From: SH-MAG3 sp036374995
Lineage (GTDB): Bacteria; Gemmatimonadota; Gemmatimonadetes; Longimicrobiales; RSA9
Assembly: GCA_036374995.1 (NCBI GenBank)
Contig: DASUSS010000088.1
Span: 1-24,288, forward strand
Direction of reading: 5' to 3'
Length of the DNA stretch: 24,288 bases
The notes beneath the pieces are model-generated. The model worked only from the letters and a program-made list of their open reading frames with translations. It did not search any database and was not told the origin of the DNA. How positions within the stretch are numbered: position 1 is the first letter of the stretch; each line of letters begins with the position of its first letter. Both the position numbers and the translations under genes were made by a program. Of the stretch, positions 1 through 7,988 are shown in pieces.

Positions 1-432
1 GATGCCGGCGTTGTTGACCAGGATGTGCACACTGCCGAAGGCGTCGACCGTCTCGGCGACGAAGCGCTCCACTGCGACCACGTCGCGGACGTCGCACATC
101 CGGCACAGCCCGGTCACTTCGAGCTGCCGAACCTGTGCCAGGGTCGCCTCGGCCTCGCGCCGGGTGGCACCGTCGCGGTCGTCCACGTAGTTGAACGCGA
201 CGTGCACGCCGTGGCGTGCGAGCTCCAGCACGATGGCCCGTCCGATGCCGGTGGCTCCACCCGTGACGATGGCGCCATGGCCGCGCAGGTCGGCGTGCGA
301 GCGCAGGACTTCCGGCCTGGTCTCTTCGCCCACCTCGGCGAGGAGCTGTTCGACGGCGGCGCCGTCGCGGTCGGGCTCGGCGACGCGCACGCCGCCATTC
401 GAGCCGCGCGCCGGACGGTGCTCAGCGCTCAC
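1..432 (-). CDS. Short-chain dehydrogenase/reductase, N-terminal part
   Basis: This is an NAD(P)-dependent oxidoreductase of the SDR family, cut by the window edge after 144 codons. The glycine-rich cofactor motif TGGATGIG lies at residues 57-64 and the NNAG motif at 140-143. The catalytic Tyr-x-x-x-Lys lies beyond the edge, so the substrate cannot be guessed. I chose the GTG at 432 because GGGGAC lies just upstream and the nearby ATG is out of frame. About 50 residues precede the Rossmann fold; such N-terminal extensions are known in some SDR subgroups. A perfect TTGACA lies upstream (565-570). It follows phoU on the same strand after a 185-base gap, so it may be transcribed separately. The family call is secure; the function is unknown. 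Confidence 0.85.
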   Translation of the reverse strand, partial: MSAEHRPARGSNGGVRVAEPDRDGAAVEQLLAEVGEETRPEVLRSHADLRGHGAIVTGGATGIGRAIVLELARHGVHVAFNYVDDRDGATRREAEATLAQVRQLEVTGLCRMCDVRDVVAVERFVAETVDAFGSVHILVNNAGI

Positions 433-541
433 GCTGGCGTCCCCGCGAACGTCATGGTTCCTCGCTGTGACACAGGGCAGTCCGCCGTCGCCGGAGTGCG
501 GGCCGGCGGCGCGTGCGGAATCGGCTTCGATCGAGACGGTG

Positions 542-570
542 AGAATGCCCCTGCCACTCGGCGGTGTCAA
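542..570 (-). promoter_or_regulatory. Possible sigma-70-type promoter for the SDR gene
   Basis: On the minus strand a perfect TTGACA (570-565) is followed after 17 bases by CATTCT (547-542), which matches only 3 of 6 positions of the -10 consensus. It would leave a leader of about 100 bases before the GTG at 432. A similar TTGACA/CATTTT pair precedes the aldolase gene at 19397-19426, which gives modest support. Confidence 0.35.
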
Positions 571-617
571 GCTGCGACGGTGTTCGCCGTGACAGGAAAC
601 CCGTTGTGTCCGTTGAG

Positions 618-1301
618 CTACGAGCCGTGCGCCTTGCCCGGGCCGCCGCTCTCGGCGTGGTGCTTGATGCTGCGCCCCTCGACCAGATAGACGACGTCCT
701 CCGAGACGTTGGTCGCGAGGTCCGCGATGCGCTCGAGGTTGCCCGACACGAGCAGCAGATCCATGCCCGCCGTGATCTTGCGCGGGTCTTCCATCATGTG
801 GGTGAGCAGGATGCGGAAGTTGTTGTCGTGCAGCTCGTCGACACGGTCATCCCGCTTCAGTACTTCGCGCGCCATGGCCGCATCACCGCGCACGAACGCG
901 TCCAGCGCATCCGTGAGCATGTCCGTTGCCATGCGCACCATCTCCTCGACCTCCGGCAGCACCGGGAACGGCGCTGCGGAGATCATGTACTGCACCGCGT
1001 CCGCTATGTTCTCGGCATGATCGCCGACGCGCTCCAGATCGTTGCCGATCTTCATCGCCATCGTGATGAACCGGAGGTCGCGCGCCATCGGCTGCTGCAG
1101 GGCGAGCAGCCTGATCGCCATCTCGTCGACCTGCACCTCCAGCTCGTCGATCGCGTCATCGCCGTCGACGACCTCCTGCGCCAGATCCAGGCTGCGCTCG
1201 ACGAGCGCGCGCACCGCCTTGCGCACCTGCTCCTCCGCGAGGCCCGCCATCCCGACGAGAGTCGACTTGAGCTCGTTCAGCCCCTCCTCGAAATGCCTCA
1301 T
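618..1301 (-). CDS. phoU: Phosphate transport system regulator PhoU
   Basis: PhoU is a cytoplasmic helical protein that links the PstSCAB transporter to the histidine kinase PhoR and keeps the Pho regulon off when phosphate is plentiful. The 227-residue product has the usual family length. It opens with MRHFEEGLNELK and carries two repeats of the family's metal-binding helix pattern, of which NDLERVGDHAENIA and the later NLERIADLATNVSEDVV are clear. The ATG overlaps the pstB stop (ATGA, 1298-1301), so translation is probably coupled. It is the last gene of the porin-pstSCAB-phoU operon. Confidence 0.96.
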   Translation of the reverse strand: MRHFEEGLNELKSTLVGMAGLAEEQVRKAVRALVERSLDLAQEVVDGDDAIDELEVQVDEMAIRLLALQQPMARDLRFITMAMKIGNDLERVGDHAENIADAVQYMISAAPFPVLPEVEEMVRMATDMLTDALDAFVRGDAAMAREVLKRDDRVDELHDNNFRILLTHMMEDPRKITAGMDLLLVSGNLERIADLATNVSEDVVYLVEGRSIKHHAESGGPGKAHGS

Positions 1302-2074
1302 CCGAATCTCCCCGTGATGTATGCCTCCGTGCGCTCCTCCACCGGGTTCGTGAACAGGCGGTTCGTCTCGCCGTACTCGACCAGCTCACCCATGTAGAGG
1401 AACGCCGTATAGTCCGACACGCGCGCCGCCTGCTGCATGTTGTGCGTCACGATGACCACGGTATAGTCCTGCTTCAGCTGATAGATCAGATCCTCGATCT
1501 TCTGCGTCGCGATCGGATCCAGCGCCGATGCGGGCTCGTCCATCAGCAGCACCTCCGGCTCGACCGCGAGAGCGCGCGCGATGCACAGCCGCTGCTGCTG
1601 CCCGCCCGACAGCGCGAGTGCGCTCGCATTCAGACGGTCCTTCACTTCGTCCCACAGCGCCGCCTTGCGCAGTGACTGCTCGACCAGCTCGTCCATGTTG
1701 CCGTTGAACCCGTTGATGCGCGGGCCGAACGCGACATTGTCGTAGATCGACTTCGGGAACGGGTTCGGTTTCTGGAACACCATCCCGATTCGACGCCGTA
1801 CATCCACCGGGTCGACCTCGGGACCATACAGGTTCGTCCCCTGGAACAGCGCCTCGCCCTCGACCCGTGCGCCCGGCACCAGATCGTTCATCCGGTTGAA
1901 GCAGCGCAGCAGCGTGCTCTTGCCGCAGCCGGACGGCCCGATGAAGGCCACGACCCGGCGATCCGGGATCCGGATGCTGATCGATTTCACGGCCGGCGTC
2001 GAGTCGTACAGCACGGAGAGGTTCCGCGCCTCCAGCTCGATCGCGCCCGTCGGCTCGAACTTCGACTTTGCCAT
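1298..2074 (-). CDS. pstB: Phosphate ABC transporter ATP-binding protein PstB
   Basis: PstB is the ATPase of the high-affinity phosphate importer, working as a dimer on the cytoplasmic face of PstC-PstA. The 258-residue product has Walker A GPSGCGKST at 46-54, the Q-loop Gln at 101, the signature LSGGQQQR at 155-162, Walker B LLMDE ending with the catalytic Glu at 180, and the switch His at 211. The open frame runs further upstream through the pstA region, but homology begins at MAKSKFEP. That ATG (2074) overlaps the pstA stop as TGATG. Length and motifs are those of an intact enzyme. Confidence 0.97.
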   Translation of the reverse strand: MAKSKFEPTGAIELEARNLSVLYDSTPAVKSISIRIPDRRVVAFIGPSGCGKSTLLRCFNRMNDLVPGARVEGEALFQGTNLYGPEVDPVDVRRRIGMVFQKPNPFPKSIYDNVAFGPRINGFNGNMDELVEQSLRKAALWDEVKDRLNASALALSGGQQQRLCIARALAVEPEVLLMDEPASALDPIATQKIEDLIYQLKQDYTVVIVTHNMQQAARVSDYTAFLYMGELVEYGETNRLFTNPVEERTEAYITGRFG

Positions 2075-3003
2075 CAGAACCGGCGCGAGTAGCGGTTGCG
2101 CAGCAGGATCGCTGCTGCATTCATGGTCAGCAGTACGGCCAGCAGCACGAGGATCGCCGCCGCCGCGAGATAGTGGAACTCGACCTTCGCCTCGTTGATC
2201 CAGTTGAAGATCTGGATCGGCAGGACCGTGAACTGGTCGAGCGGCCCGGTCGGCACGAACGGCACGAACGCCAGGGCGCCGACCACGATCAGCGGCGCCG
2301 CCTCGCCGACCGCGCGCGACAGGGCCAGGATCGTGCCCGTCAGGATGCCCGGCAGCGCGAGCGGGAAGACGTGGTACCGGATCGCTTCCCATCGTGTCGC
2401 ACCCAGGGCGTACGCTCCCAGCCGGATCGACCCCGGCACCGCCCGGATCGCCTCCTGCGACGCAATGATGATGACGGGCAGGATCAGCAGCGCGAGTGTC
2501 ATGGCGGCCGCAAGGATGCTGCGACCCATCACCATGTAACGCACGAACACCGCGAGGCCCAGAATGCCGTAGACGATCGATGGCACGCCCGCCAGGTTCG
2601 AGATGTTCGTCTCCACGATCTTCTTCCAGCGGCTCGCGGGCGCGTACTCCTCGAGCCAGATCGCCGTGCCGACGCCGAGCGGGAACGCGATCACCGCAGT
2701 CAGCACGAGCGTCCACACCGATCCGACGAGCGCCGGCAGGATGCCGGCGCGCGCCGGCAGACGGGACGGGAAGCCCTTCAGGAAGTCCCACGACAGGTGG
2801 CGCACGCCGTCCGTGATCACGTCGTACAGCAGTACCACGAGCACGACCACGCCGACGACGGTTGCCGCGAACGTAGCGCCGTGAAAGAGCGTGCCGAAGC
2901 GCGCCCGCTGGCGCAGCCGCGGCGCGAACCGGCTCGCGTCCCGCTGGACCGCCGGGTGCGGTCGCTCGGGCGGCCGCTCCTCGCTCCGCTCCGGCATGCT
3001 CAC
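2074..3003 (-). CDS. pstA: Phosphate ABC transporter permease PstA
   Basis: PstA is one of the two membrane permeases that form the phosphate channel. The 309-residue product has a charged cytoplasmic N-terminus of about 40 residues, then a first hydrophobic segment (ATVVGVVVLVVLLYDV) and several more membrane spans. The binding-protein-dependent permease loop is visible as GAYALGATRWEAIRYHVFPLALPGI (EAA-type), where PstB docks. The GTG at 3003 overlaps the pstC stop as GTGA; an ATG two codons later (2997) is an equal candidate. The Arg/Pro-rich N-terminal tail is longer than in enterobacterial PstA. Confidence 0.95.
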   Translation of the reverse strand: MSMPERSEERPPERPHPAVQRDASRFAPRLRQRARFGTLFHGATFAATVVGVVVLVVLLYDVITDGVRHLSWDFLKGFPSRLPARAGILPALVGSVWTLVLTAVIAFPLGVGTAIWLEEYAPASRWKKIVETNISNLAGVPSIVYGILGLAVFVRYMVMGRSILAAAMTLALLILPVIIIASQEAIRAVPGSIRLGAYALGATRWEAIRYHVFPLALPGILTGTILALSRAVGEAAPLIVVGALAFVPFVPTGPLDQFTVLPIQIFNWINEAKVEFHYLAAAAILVLLAVLLTMNAAAILLRNRYSRRF

Positions 3004-3929
3004 TCGTACACCTCCCGGAACCGTCGCAGCACGAAGCCGCTGATGATGTTCATGAGCAGCGTGATCGCGAACAGCAGCAGACCGACCGCGAAGATGGTCC
3101 GGTACTCGACCGAGCCCTGCGATGCCTCACCCATGCTCGTCTGTGCGATGTAGGCCGTCATCGTCTGCATGCTCTCCAGCGGGTTCAGCGTCAGCTTCGC
3201 CTGCGCGCCCGCCGCGATCGTCACGATCATCGTTTCACCGATGGCACGCGAGATCGCCAGAATGAAACTCGCAATGATGCCCGACAGCGCCGCCGGCACG
3301 ACCGTGCGGGTCGCGACCTCGTACTTCGTCGCGCCGAGCGCGTACGCGCCCTCGCGCAGGGCGCGCGGAACGGCCGACATCGCATCTTCCGAGAGCGATG
3401 ACACCATGGGCACGATCATGATGCCCATCACCACGGCTGCGCTCAGACCGTTGAAGAATTCCGTGCCCGGCCAGATCGAGCGCAGAATCGGTGTGACGAA
3501 CGTGAGCGCGAAATAGCCGTAGACGACGGTCGGAATGCCCGCCAGGATCTCGAGCACGGGTTTCAGCACGCGGCGCGCGCGCTCGTGTGCGTACTCGCTC
3601 AGGTAGATCGCCGCCAGCAGGCCGATCGGCAGCGCAATCGCGGCGGCGATGAACGCGATCACGACCGAGCCCGTCACCAGCGGCAGCACGCCGTACTGGC
3701 GGGACGTGTACTGCGGCGACCACTCCGTGCCGGTGAGAAACGTGATCGGCGAGATCTCGCGGAAGAAGCCGAGCGACTCGTACAGCAGCACCGCGACGAT
3801 GCCGACCGTCGTCAGGATCGAGACCGCACTGCACAGGATGAGCAGTGCGCCGATCCATCTCTCCCGCCGGTGACGGCGGGAGAGTCCGCCCGGATCGGGC
3901 GTCCGCTCCTGCCCCTGGCGCCGGGGCAC
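3000..3929 (-). CDS. pstC: Phosphate ABC transporter permease PstC
   Basis: PstC is the partner permease of PstA. From the GTG at 3929 the product is 309 residues, the usual family length, with an Arg-rich cytoplasmic N-terminus, a first span ALLILCSAVSILTTVGIVAV and the docking loop GAYALGATKYEVATRTVVPA. The frame stays open up to 4097, but that part overlaps pstS and is not PstC-like. The GTG lies 22 bases after the pstS stop and has no convincing Shine-Dalgarno sequence, so the exact start is uncertain. A perfect 11-base-pair hairpin (3859-3884) lies inside the first 25 codons, which may lower pstC translation relative to pstS. Confidence 0.93.
   Translation of the reverse strand: MPRRQGQERTPDPGGLSRRHRRERWIGALLILCSAVSILTTVGIVAVLLYESLGFFREISPITFLTGTEWSPQYTSRQYGVLPLVTGSVVIAFIAAAIALPIGLLAAIYLSEYAHERARRVLKPVLEILAGIPTVVYGYFALTFVTPILRSIWPGTEFFNGLSAAVVMGIMIVPMVSSLSEDAMSAVPRALREGAYALGATKYEVATRTVVPAALSGIIASFILAISRAIGETMIVTIAAGAQAKLTLNPLESMQTMTAYIAQTSMGEASQGSVEYRTIFAVGLLLFAITLLMNIISGFVLRRFREVYE
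3859..3884 (-). other. Strong hairpin at the start of pstC
   Basis: CTCTCCCGCCG (3859-3869) and CGGCGGGAGAG (3874-3884) form a perfect 11-base-pair stem around four bases. In the minus-strand mRNA it falls just downstream of the pstC start and 67 bases after the pstS stop. There is no U-tract, so it does not look like an intrinsic terminator. Stable hairpins at binding-protein/permease junctions are known in other ABC operons to protect the upstream message; that role here is inferred. Confidence 0.6.
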
Positions 3930-3951
3930 GGCGCCCGGATCGGCCGTGCGA

Positions 3952-4878
3952 CTACTGGAGCCGCCCAAGGTTCTCCTGGTACTGCTGCGGCTGCATCGGC
4001 ACGTAGCCGACCTCCTCCACCAGCGGCGCCGCGTTCTCCATGTAGAACCGGACGAATGCGGCGACCTCCGGCCGCTGGAGCTCGTTCCGATCGACATAGA
4101 TGAACAGCGGCCGTGACAGCGGAGCGTACTGCCCGCTCATCACCGTCTCGGCGGTCGGCTCCACACAGCCGCTGCCGTTGTCGACGCCGACCGCGCGCAG
4201 CGTCTCCTGGTTCTCGATGTAGTACGCATAGCCGAAGTAGCCGAGCGCGTTCCGGTCGCCGCCCACGCCCTGCACCAGCACGTTGTCATCCTCGCTCGCC
4301 GAGTACTCCGACCGGCTCGCATCCTCCTCGCCTACGATCGCCTCGGTGAAGTAGTCGAACGTGCCGGAGTTCGTGCCCGGGCCGTACAGGCGCAGCGGCT
4401 CATCCGGCAGCCCCTCGCGCACCTCGCTCCAGCGCTGCACGGTGCTGCCCGGCTCCCACATCCGCCGTAGCTCCTCCACCGTCAGACACTGCACGAACGT
4501 GTTCTGCGGGTTCACCACGACGGCCAGGCCGTCGATCGCGACCTGGAGCTCGAGCGGGTCCACACCGTTCTGGCTGCACAGCTGCCGCTCGTCATCCTTG
4601 ATCGCGCGCGACGCATTGCTGATCTCCGTCTCGCCCGCGCAGAACCGGCGGAACCCGCCGCCCGTGCCCGACACGCCGACCGTCACCCGCACGTCGCCGC
4701 CGGTTTCCAGCATGAACTCCTCCGCGACGGCCTGCGATACCGGATAGACCGTGCTCGAGCCGTCGATCTCGATCGCGCCGCTCAGCTCGCCGGTGGCTCC
4801 GCCGCCGCCCGCACGATCGCCGCCGCAGCCGCCCACTACCAGCACGCCTGCGGCCATCAGGATAACGCCGTATCTCAT
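3952..4878 (-). CDS. pstS: Phosphate-binding lipoprotein PstS
   Basis: PstS captures phosphate in the periplasm and delivers it to PstC-PstA. The 308-residue product starts at the ATG at 4878, which has a strong GGGAGGAACC ribosome site; the frame is open further upstream but has no such site. A lipoprotein signal ends at Cys18 (VVGGC), followed by a Gly-rich linker. Ligand-binding segments of the family are visible: DGSSTVYPVSQA, SGTGGGFRRFCAGETEI and GPGTNSGTFDYF. It is the second gene of the operon, 31 bases after the porin. Lipid anchoring differs from the soluble E. coli PstS but is common elsewhere. Confidence 0.96.
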   Translation of the reverse strand: MRYGVILMAAGVLVVGGCGGDRAGGGGATGELSGAIEIDGSSTVYPVSQAVAEEFMLETGGDVRVTVGVSGTGGGFRRFCAGETEISNASRAIKDDERQLCSQNGVDPLELQVAIDGLAVVVNPQNTFVQCLTVEELRRMWEPGSTVQRWSEVREGLPDEPLRLYGPGTNSGTFDYFTEAIVGEEDASRSEYSASEDDNVLVQGVGGDRNALGYFGYAYYIENQETLRAVGVDNGSGCVEPTAETVMSGQYAPLSRPLFIYVDRNELQRPEVAAFVRFYMENAAPLVEEVGYVPMQPQQYQENLGRLQ

Positions 4879-4909
4879 GGTTCCTCCCACCGTGCCGATC
4901 CGGCGCGGC

Positions 4910-6001
4910 TCAGAAGTACAGGTTGATCTGGGCACGTCCTGCATGCCGCGTCTCGAAGGCATCGTGCTCCGGCACATACACATCCCAGTTGAACATCAGG
5001 CGATTGCGGCCGGCAAAGTACAGATTGAAGCCCGGCGTCAGCAGCAGGCCGGCATCGCCGTCCACCTCATCATCGGGATCCCCCCAGCTCACGCGGGCCA
5101 TCGGCTCGATGCCCTCGACCCGACTGCCACCGAGCACGTGGAAGTACGCCAGCACGCCCTGCGCTCCCAGAAACCGCTCCTCGGTGGCGAGATTCGTTCC
5201 ACCCGTCAGCTCCGCCAGCAGCCAGACGCCCTGCCGGAGCCCGCCCAGCTCCAGGTCGAGCGCGAACGCGTCGCCCGTGCGCGTGTTCAGCGATTCCGGG
5301 TCCGGCCAGTTCAGCTCGCGCCGGCTCCATGCCGCACCCAGCTTGAGCGGGGCACCGATGTCGAGCGCATACACGAGTCGCGCCGCGACCGACTTGCCAT
5401 CGTTCTCGTCCCGCTCGTCCGACCCGGTGCCGTTGAACACGCCCGCCGTCCAGGCCAGCGCGCCCGCCTTGCCCTCGACCGACACGCCCATGTCATAGGC
5501 GAGGTAGCCCTGCACATCGAGCAGCGCGTGCTGCTCGCCGATCAGCAGGTCCCCGCGCAGCGCGCTCAGCTGACCCGTGTTCTGCGCGGCGAGCGCATCC
5601 TCGAGACCGCGGATCCGGACGCCTCGCTCGATCATCGGATGGACCGTCGACGACGTCAGGTTGATCAGGCTGAACGGCTTCTTGAACTGCCCGGCGCGGA
5701 TCACCAGAGCCGGATCCACCTCCAGCGCGGCCCACACCTGCCTCAACTGGAGGTTGCCAAGCGCGTACTCCGGCTCGATGAAGCCGCGGATCCAGTCGCC
5801 GACCGTGATCTCCGCGGCGAGTCGCACGCGTCGCGTCTCGAACGTGCTCGAGGCGAGCGGCTCGCCGACATCGGCAGGATCGACGCTCGTCGTGTTCCAC
5901 TGGAACTGGAATCGTCCCGTTACATCGACGCTCACGGGCGCCTGTGCCCGGGCCGCGGCTGGCAGCGCCAGCAGCGCGAGCAGTACCGCCACACTGCGCA
6001 T
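4910..6001 (-). CDS. Phosphate-selective porin, OprP/OprO family
   Basis: A predicted outer-membrane beta-barrel that lets phosphate or polyphosphate into the periplasm. The 363-residue product has a signal peptide (hydrophobic LLALLALPAAARA, cleavage near residue 19), alternating-pattern beta strands throughout and a C-terminal INLYF, the terminal Phe expected for BAM recognition. The segment AGQFKKPFSLINLTSS resembles the conserved early strand of the Porin_O_P family. A GGAG lies 8 bases before the ATG. It is the first gene of the pst operon, directly behind a three-repeat Pho-box-like site (6071-6097), which fits a phosphate role. Selectivity for phosphate over polyphosphate cannot be read from sequence. 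Confidence 0.87.
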   Translation of the reverse strand: MRSVAVLLALLALPAAARAQAPVSVDVTGRFQFQWNTTSVDPADVGEPLASSTFETRRVRLAAEITVGDWIRGFIEPEYALGNLQLRQVWAALEVDPALVIRAGQFKKPFSLINLTSSTVHPMIERGVRIRGLEDALAAQNTGQLSALRGDLLIGEQHALLDVQGYLAYDMGVSVEGKAGALAWTAGVFNGTGSDERDENDGKSVAARLVYALDIGAPLKLGAAWSRRELNWPDPESLNTRTGDAFALDLELGGLRQGVWLLAELTGGTNLATEERFLGAQGVLAYFHVLGGSRVEGIEPMARVSWGDPDDEVDGDAGLLLTPGFNLYFAGRNRLMFNWDVYVPEHDAFETRHAGRAQINLYF

Positions 6002-6042
6002 TGTATCTCCGGGATGGGGGGGTCGTGTTACCGCGCGGCGTC

Positions 6043-6097
6043 AGGATAGCCACGATGATGACAGCTCGACGTGACGTTCGGGTAACGGGATTGTAAC
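6043..6097 (-). promoter_or_regulatory. Pho-box-like triple repeat and promoter of the porin-pst operon
   Basis: Three GTNAC units sit at 6071-6075 (GTGAC), 6082-6086 (GTAAC) and 6093-6097 (GTAAC), an exact 11-base period. PhoB boxes in other bacteria are direct repeats with this 11-base period. On the minus strand a -10-like TATCCT (6048-6043, 4 of 6) follows 22 bases after the proximal repeat. The porin start is 70 bases from the box. The binding protein is presumably the PhoB encoded at 7985. Confidence 0.72.
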
Positions 6098-6108
6098 GGC
6101 CGTTACGT

Positions 6109-6546
6109 TCAGTCGCGCACGTGCACGACGATCGTATCGGCCGGGCCGCGAAGGTTGCCGTGATGCCGGCCGGCCCAGGTCAGGTGGATGCGGCGGGTAC
6201 CGGGCTCAAGACGGGGCAGGCGCCACAGGAACGAGGCGCCGCGCGGCGTGATGTCGGCGGCAGCGGGCATGATCTCCCGGCCATCGACGATCGCATGGAG
6301 ATGGAGGTCACCGGCCGACCAGCCGGCGTCGGCATCGAGCCGCAGGGACGCCGGCGTGCGGAACTCGAGGACGAGGGGGTTTACCAGCGTGTCGTCGGAT
6401 GTCGGGCGCACGAGCTCCAGGGCGGGCACGCCGCGGCTCTCCGTGTCGCCGGCCCTGCCGGCGAGGAAGCTCGCGCCCAGAAGGACGGCACCGGCGGCGA
6501 GGAACCCGATGACTGCGGGAGCTCGGGACGGTCGTGTCTGTGTCAT
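6109..6546 (-). CDS. Membrane-anchored small protein, third gene of the phoBR operon
   Basis: A 145-residue product with one N-terminal hydrophobic segment (AVIGFLAAGAVLLGASFLAG, about residues 11-30) that should anchor it, or act as a signal peptide, with the rest in the periplasm. The remaining 110 residues look like a small beta-sandwich: HLHAIVDGREIMP, then a turn LEPGTRRIHLTWAGRHHG, reminiscent of Ig-like families such as DUF4399, though I cannot confirm membership. His residues recur (HLHA, RHHG), so metal binding is possible but unproven. The ATG overlaps the phoR stop (ATGA), which ties its expression to the kinase. Function unknown. Confidence 0.75.
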   Translation of the reverse strand: MTQTRPSRAPAVIGFLAAGAVLLGASFLAGRAGDTESRGVPALELVRPTSDDTLVNPLVLEFRTPASLRLDADAGWSAGDLHLHAIVDGREIMPAAADITPRGASFLWRLPRLEPGTRRIHLTWAGRHHGNLRGPADTIVVHVRD

Positions 6547-7988
6547 GGTGCTGCCGGCAACGTGAAACGAATGATGGTACCCCTGCCCAGCTCGCTCTCC
6601 GCGTCCACCTCGCCGCCCATGCTCTCGACGAGGTGCCGGACGATCGACAGACCCAGGCCGGTACCACCCTCGGCGCGCGACCGCGCTGGATCCACGCGAT
6701 AGAAGCGCTCGAAGATCCGCGGCAGCGCCTCCGAAGGAATCCCGCTGCCCGTATCCCTGACCTCGATCGCAATGTAGCGGCCCTGCGACTCCGCTGCACC
6801 ATTCGACCGGCTGCCGCGCCGCTCGGCCGCCCGGGGCGCGATCCTCACCTCCACGCGTCCGCCTTCGGGCGTGTAGCGGAGTGCATTGTCGAACAGGTTC
6901 GCGAGGACCTGACGCAGACCGCCCGGATCGGCGAACACGCTCGTGTCGGCGGGCGGCGGCACGAACGTGATCCGCTTCCGATCCGCCCGCTCCGCGCACG
7001 ACGACCATGCATCCTGCACGATGTCGCGGGCATTCAGCTCGTGCATCTCGGGACGCCAGCCGCCCGACTCGAGCCGCGAGAGATCGAGCAGGTCATCGAC
7101 GATGTGTTGCAGTCGCTCGGCGTTCTTCCGCACGATCTCGAGGAATTCGCGCTCCGTCGCGCCGGGCAGATCCTGCTCGGACAGGAGCGTCTCGACATAA
7201 CCGCGGATGGACGTCAGCGGCGTCTTGAGCTCGTGGCTGACGTTCGCGACGAAATCCCGACGCACGCTCTCCAGCCGCCGGATCTCCGTGAGATCGACGA
7301 ACGCGACCACGGCGCCGCCGCTCCGTCCGTCCGCGTATTGCAGTGGCCGCGCCGAGACCATCAGGCGGCGATCCTCCATTGCGAGCTCCGTCGTCGGCAG
7401 CACGCCGCCGCTGACCGCGCGTTCCAGCAGACGCCGCAGCTGCGCATGCCGGATCTGGGTGCGGACGGGCTCGCCGACGGCGCGTGCGCTCAGTCCGAGC
7501 AGCGTGCGGGCGGCCGGGTTCGCGCGCACGATCCGCCCGCTCCGATCGACCTGCACGATCCCGTCCGTGATCGCATCGAGCAGGACCGACACGTCCGCGC
7601 CCTCCCGCGCCGCGTCCGCCTCGCGAGTCGAGACCCGCGCCGTGAGGCGCTCCGCCGCGCTCACCAGCTCGCTCAGCTCCCGCACCGCCAGCTCGGGTCG
7701 TGGCGCTTGCACATCGCCGCGCGCCCGCGACAGCACGAACTCCCGCAGACCGCGCAGTGCTCGTGCGTATGCCCGCGCGGCGACGATCCCGACGAGCAGC
7801 AGGATGGCACCGAGCGTAGCGAGCGTCGCCAGGAGCGTGCGGCGGATCTCGCCGGCCGCACTCTCGGCCACGCCGGCCTCGCGCAGCGCACCGGTCACGA
7901 CCTGCCAGATGACGACCCCGCCCAGAAGGAAGGCAGCGCTGCCGACGAGAGCTACGAGCTGCGTCGTGCGCAGCGGCCGACCCGTCAT
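6543..7988 (-). CDS. phoR: Phosphate-regulon sensor histidine kinase PhoR
   Basis: The membrane kinase that phosphorylates PhoB when phosphate is scarce. The 481-residue product has two N-terminal membrane spans (about 11-33 and 51-72) with a loop of under 20 residues. Such a short loop, as in E. coli PhoR, suggests it senses the Pst-PhoU complex rather than a periplasmic ligand. Next comes a PAS domain (about 130-235), a HisKA region with the phospho-acceptor His252 in NVSHELKTPL, and an ATPase domain with N-box NLFDNALRYTP, DTGSGIP, FERFYRVD and GTGLGLS. The ATG overlaps the phoB stop (ATGA, 7985-7988). The frame is open upstream through phoB, but the homology starts here. Confidence 0.94.
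   Translation of the reverse strand: MTGRPLRTTQLVALVGSAAFLLGGVVIWQVVTGALREAGVAESAAGEIRRTLLATLATLGAILLLVGIVAARAYARALRGLREFVLSRARGDVQAPRPELAVRELSELVSAAERLTARVSTREADAAREGADVSVLLDAITDGIVQVDRSGRIVRANPAARTLLGLSARAVGEPVRTQIRHAQLRRLLERAVSGGVLPTTELAMEDRRLMVSARPLQYADGRSGGAVVAFVDLTEIRRLESVRRDFVANVSHELKTPLTSIRGYVETLLSEQDLPGATEREFLEIVRKNAERLQHIVDDLLDLSRLESGGWRPEMHELNARDIVQDAWSSCAERADRKRITFVPPPADTSVFADPGGLRQVLANLFDNALRYTPEGGRVEVRIAPRAAERRGSRSNGAAESQGRYIAIEVRDTGSGIPSEALPRIFERFYRVDPARSRAEGGTGLGLSIVRHLVESMGGEVDAESELGRGTIIRFTLPAAP

Noticed and set aside
2075..2791. Upstream extension of the pstB frame
   Set aside because: It lies inside pstA in another frame, has no PstB homology, and the ATG at 2074 forms a TGATG junction with pstA.
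3930..4097. N-terminal extension of pstC into pstS
   Set aside because: Ser/Arg-rich out-of-frame sequence of pstS; the GTG at 3929 gives normal PstC length.
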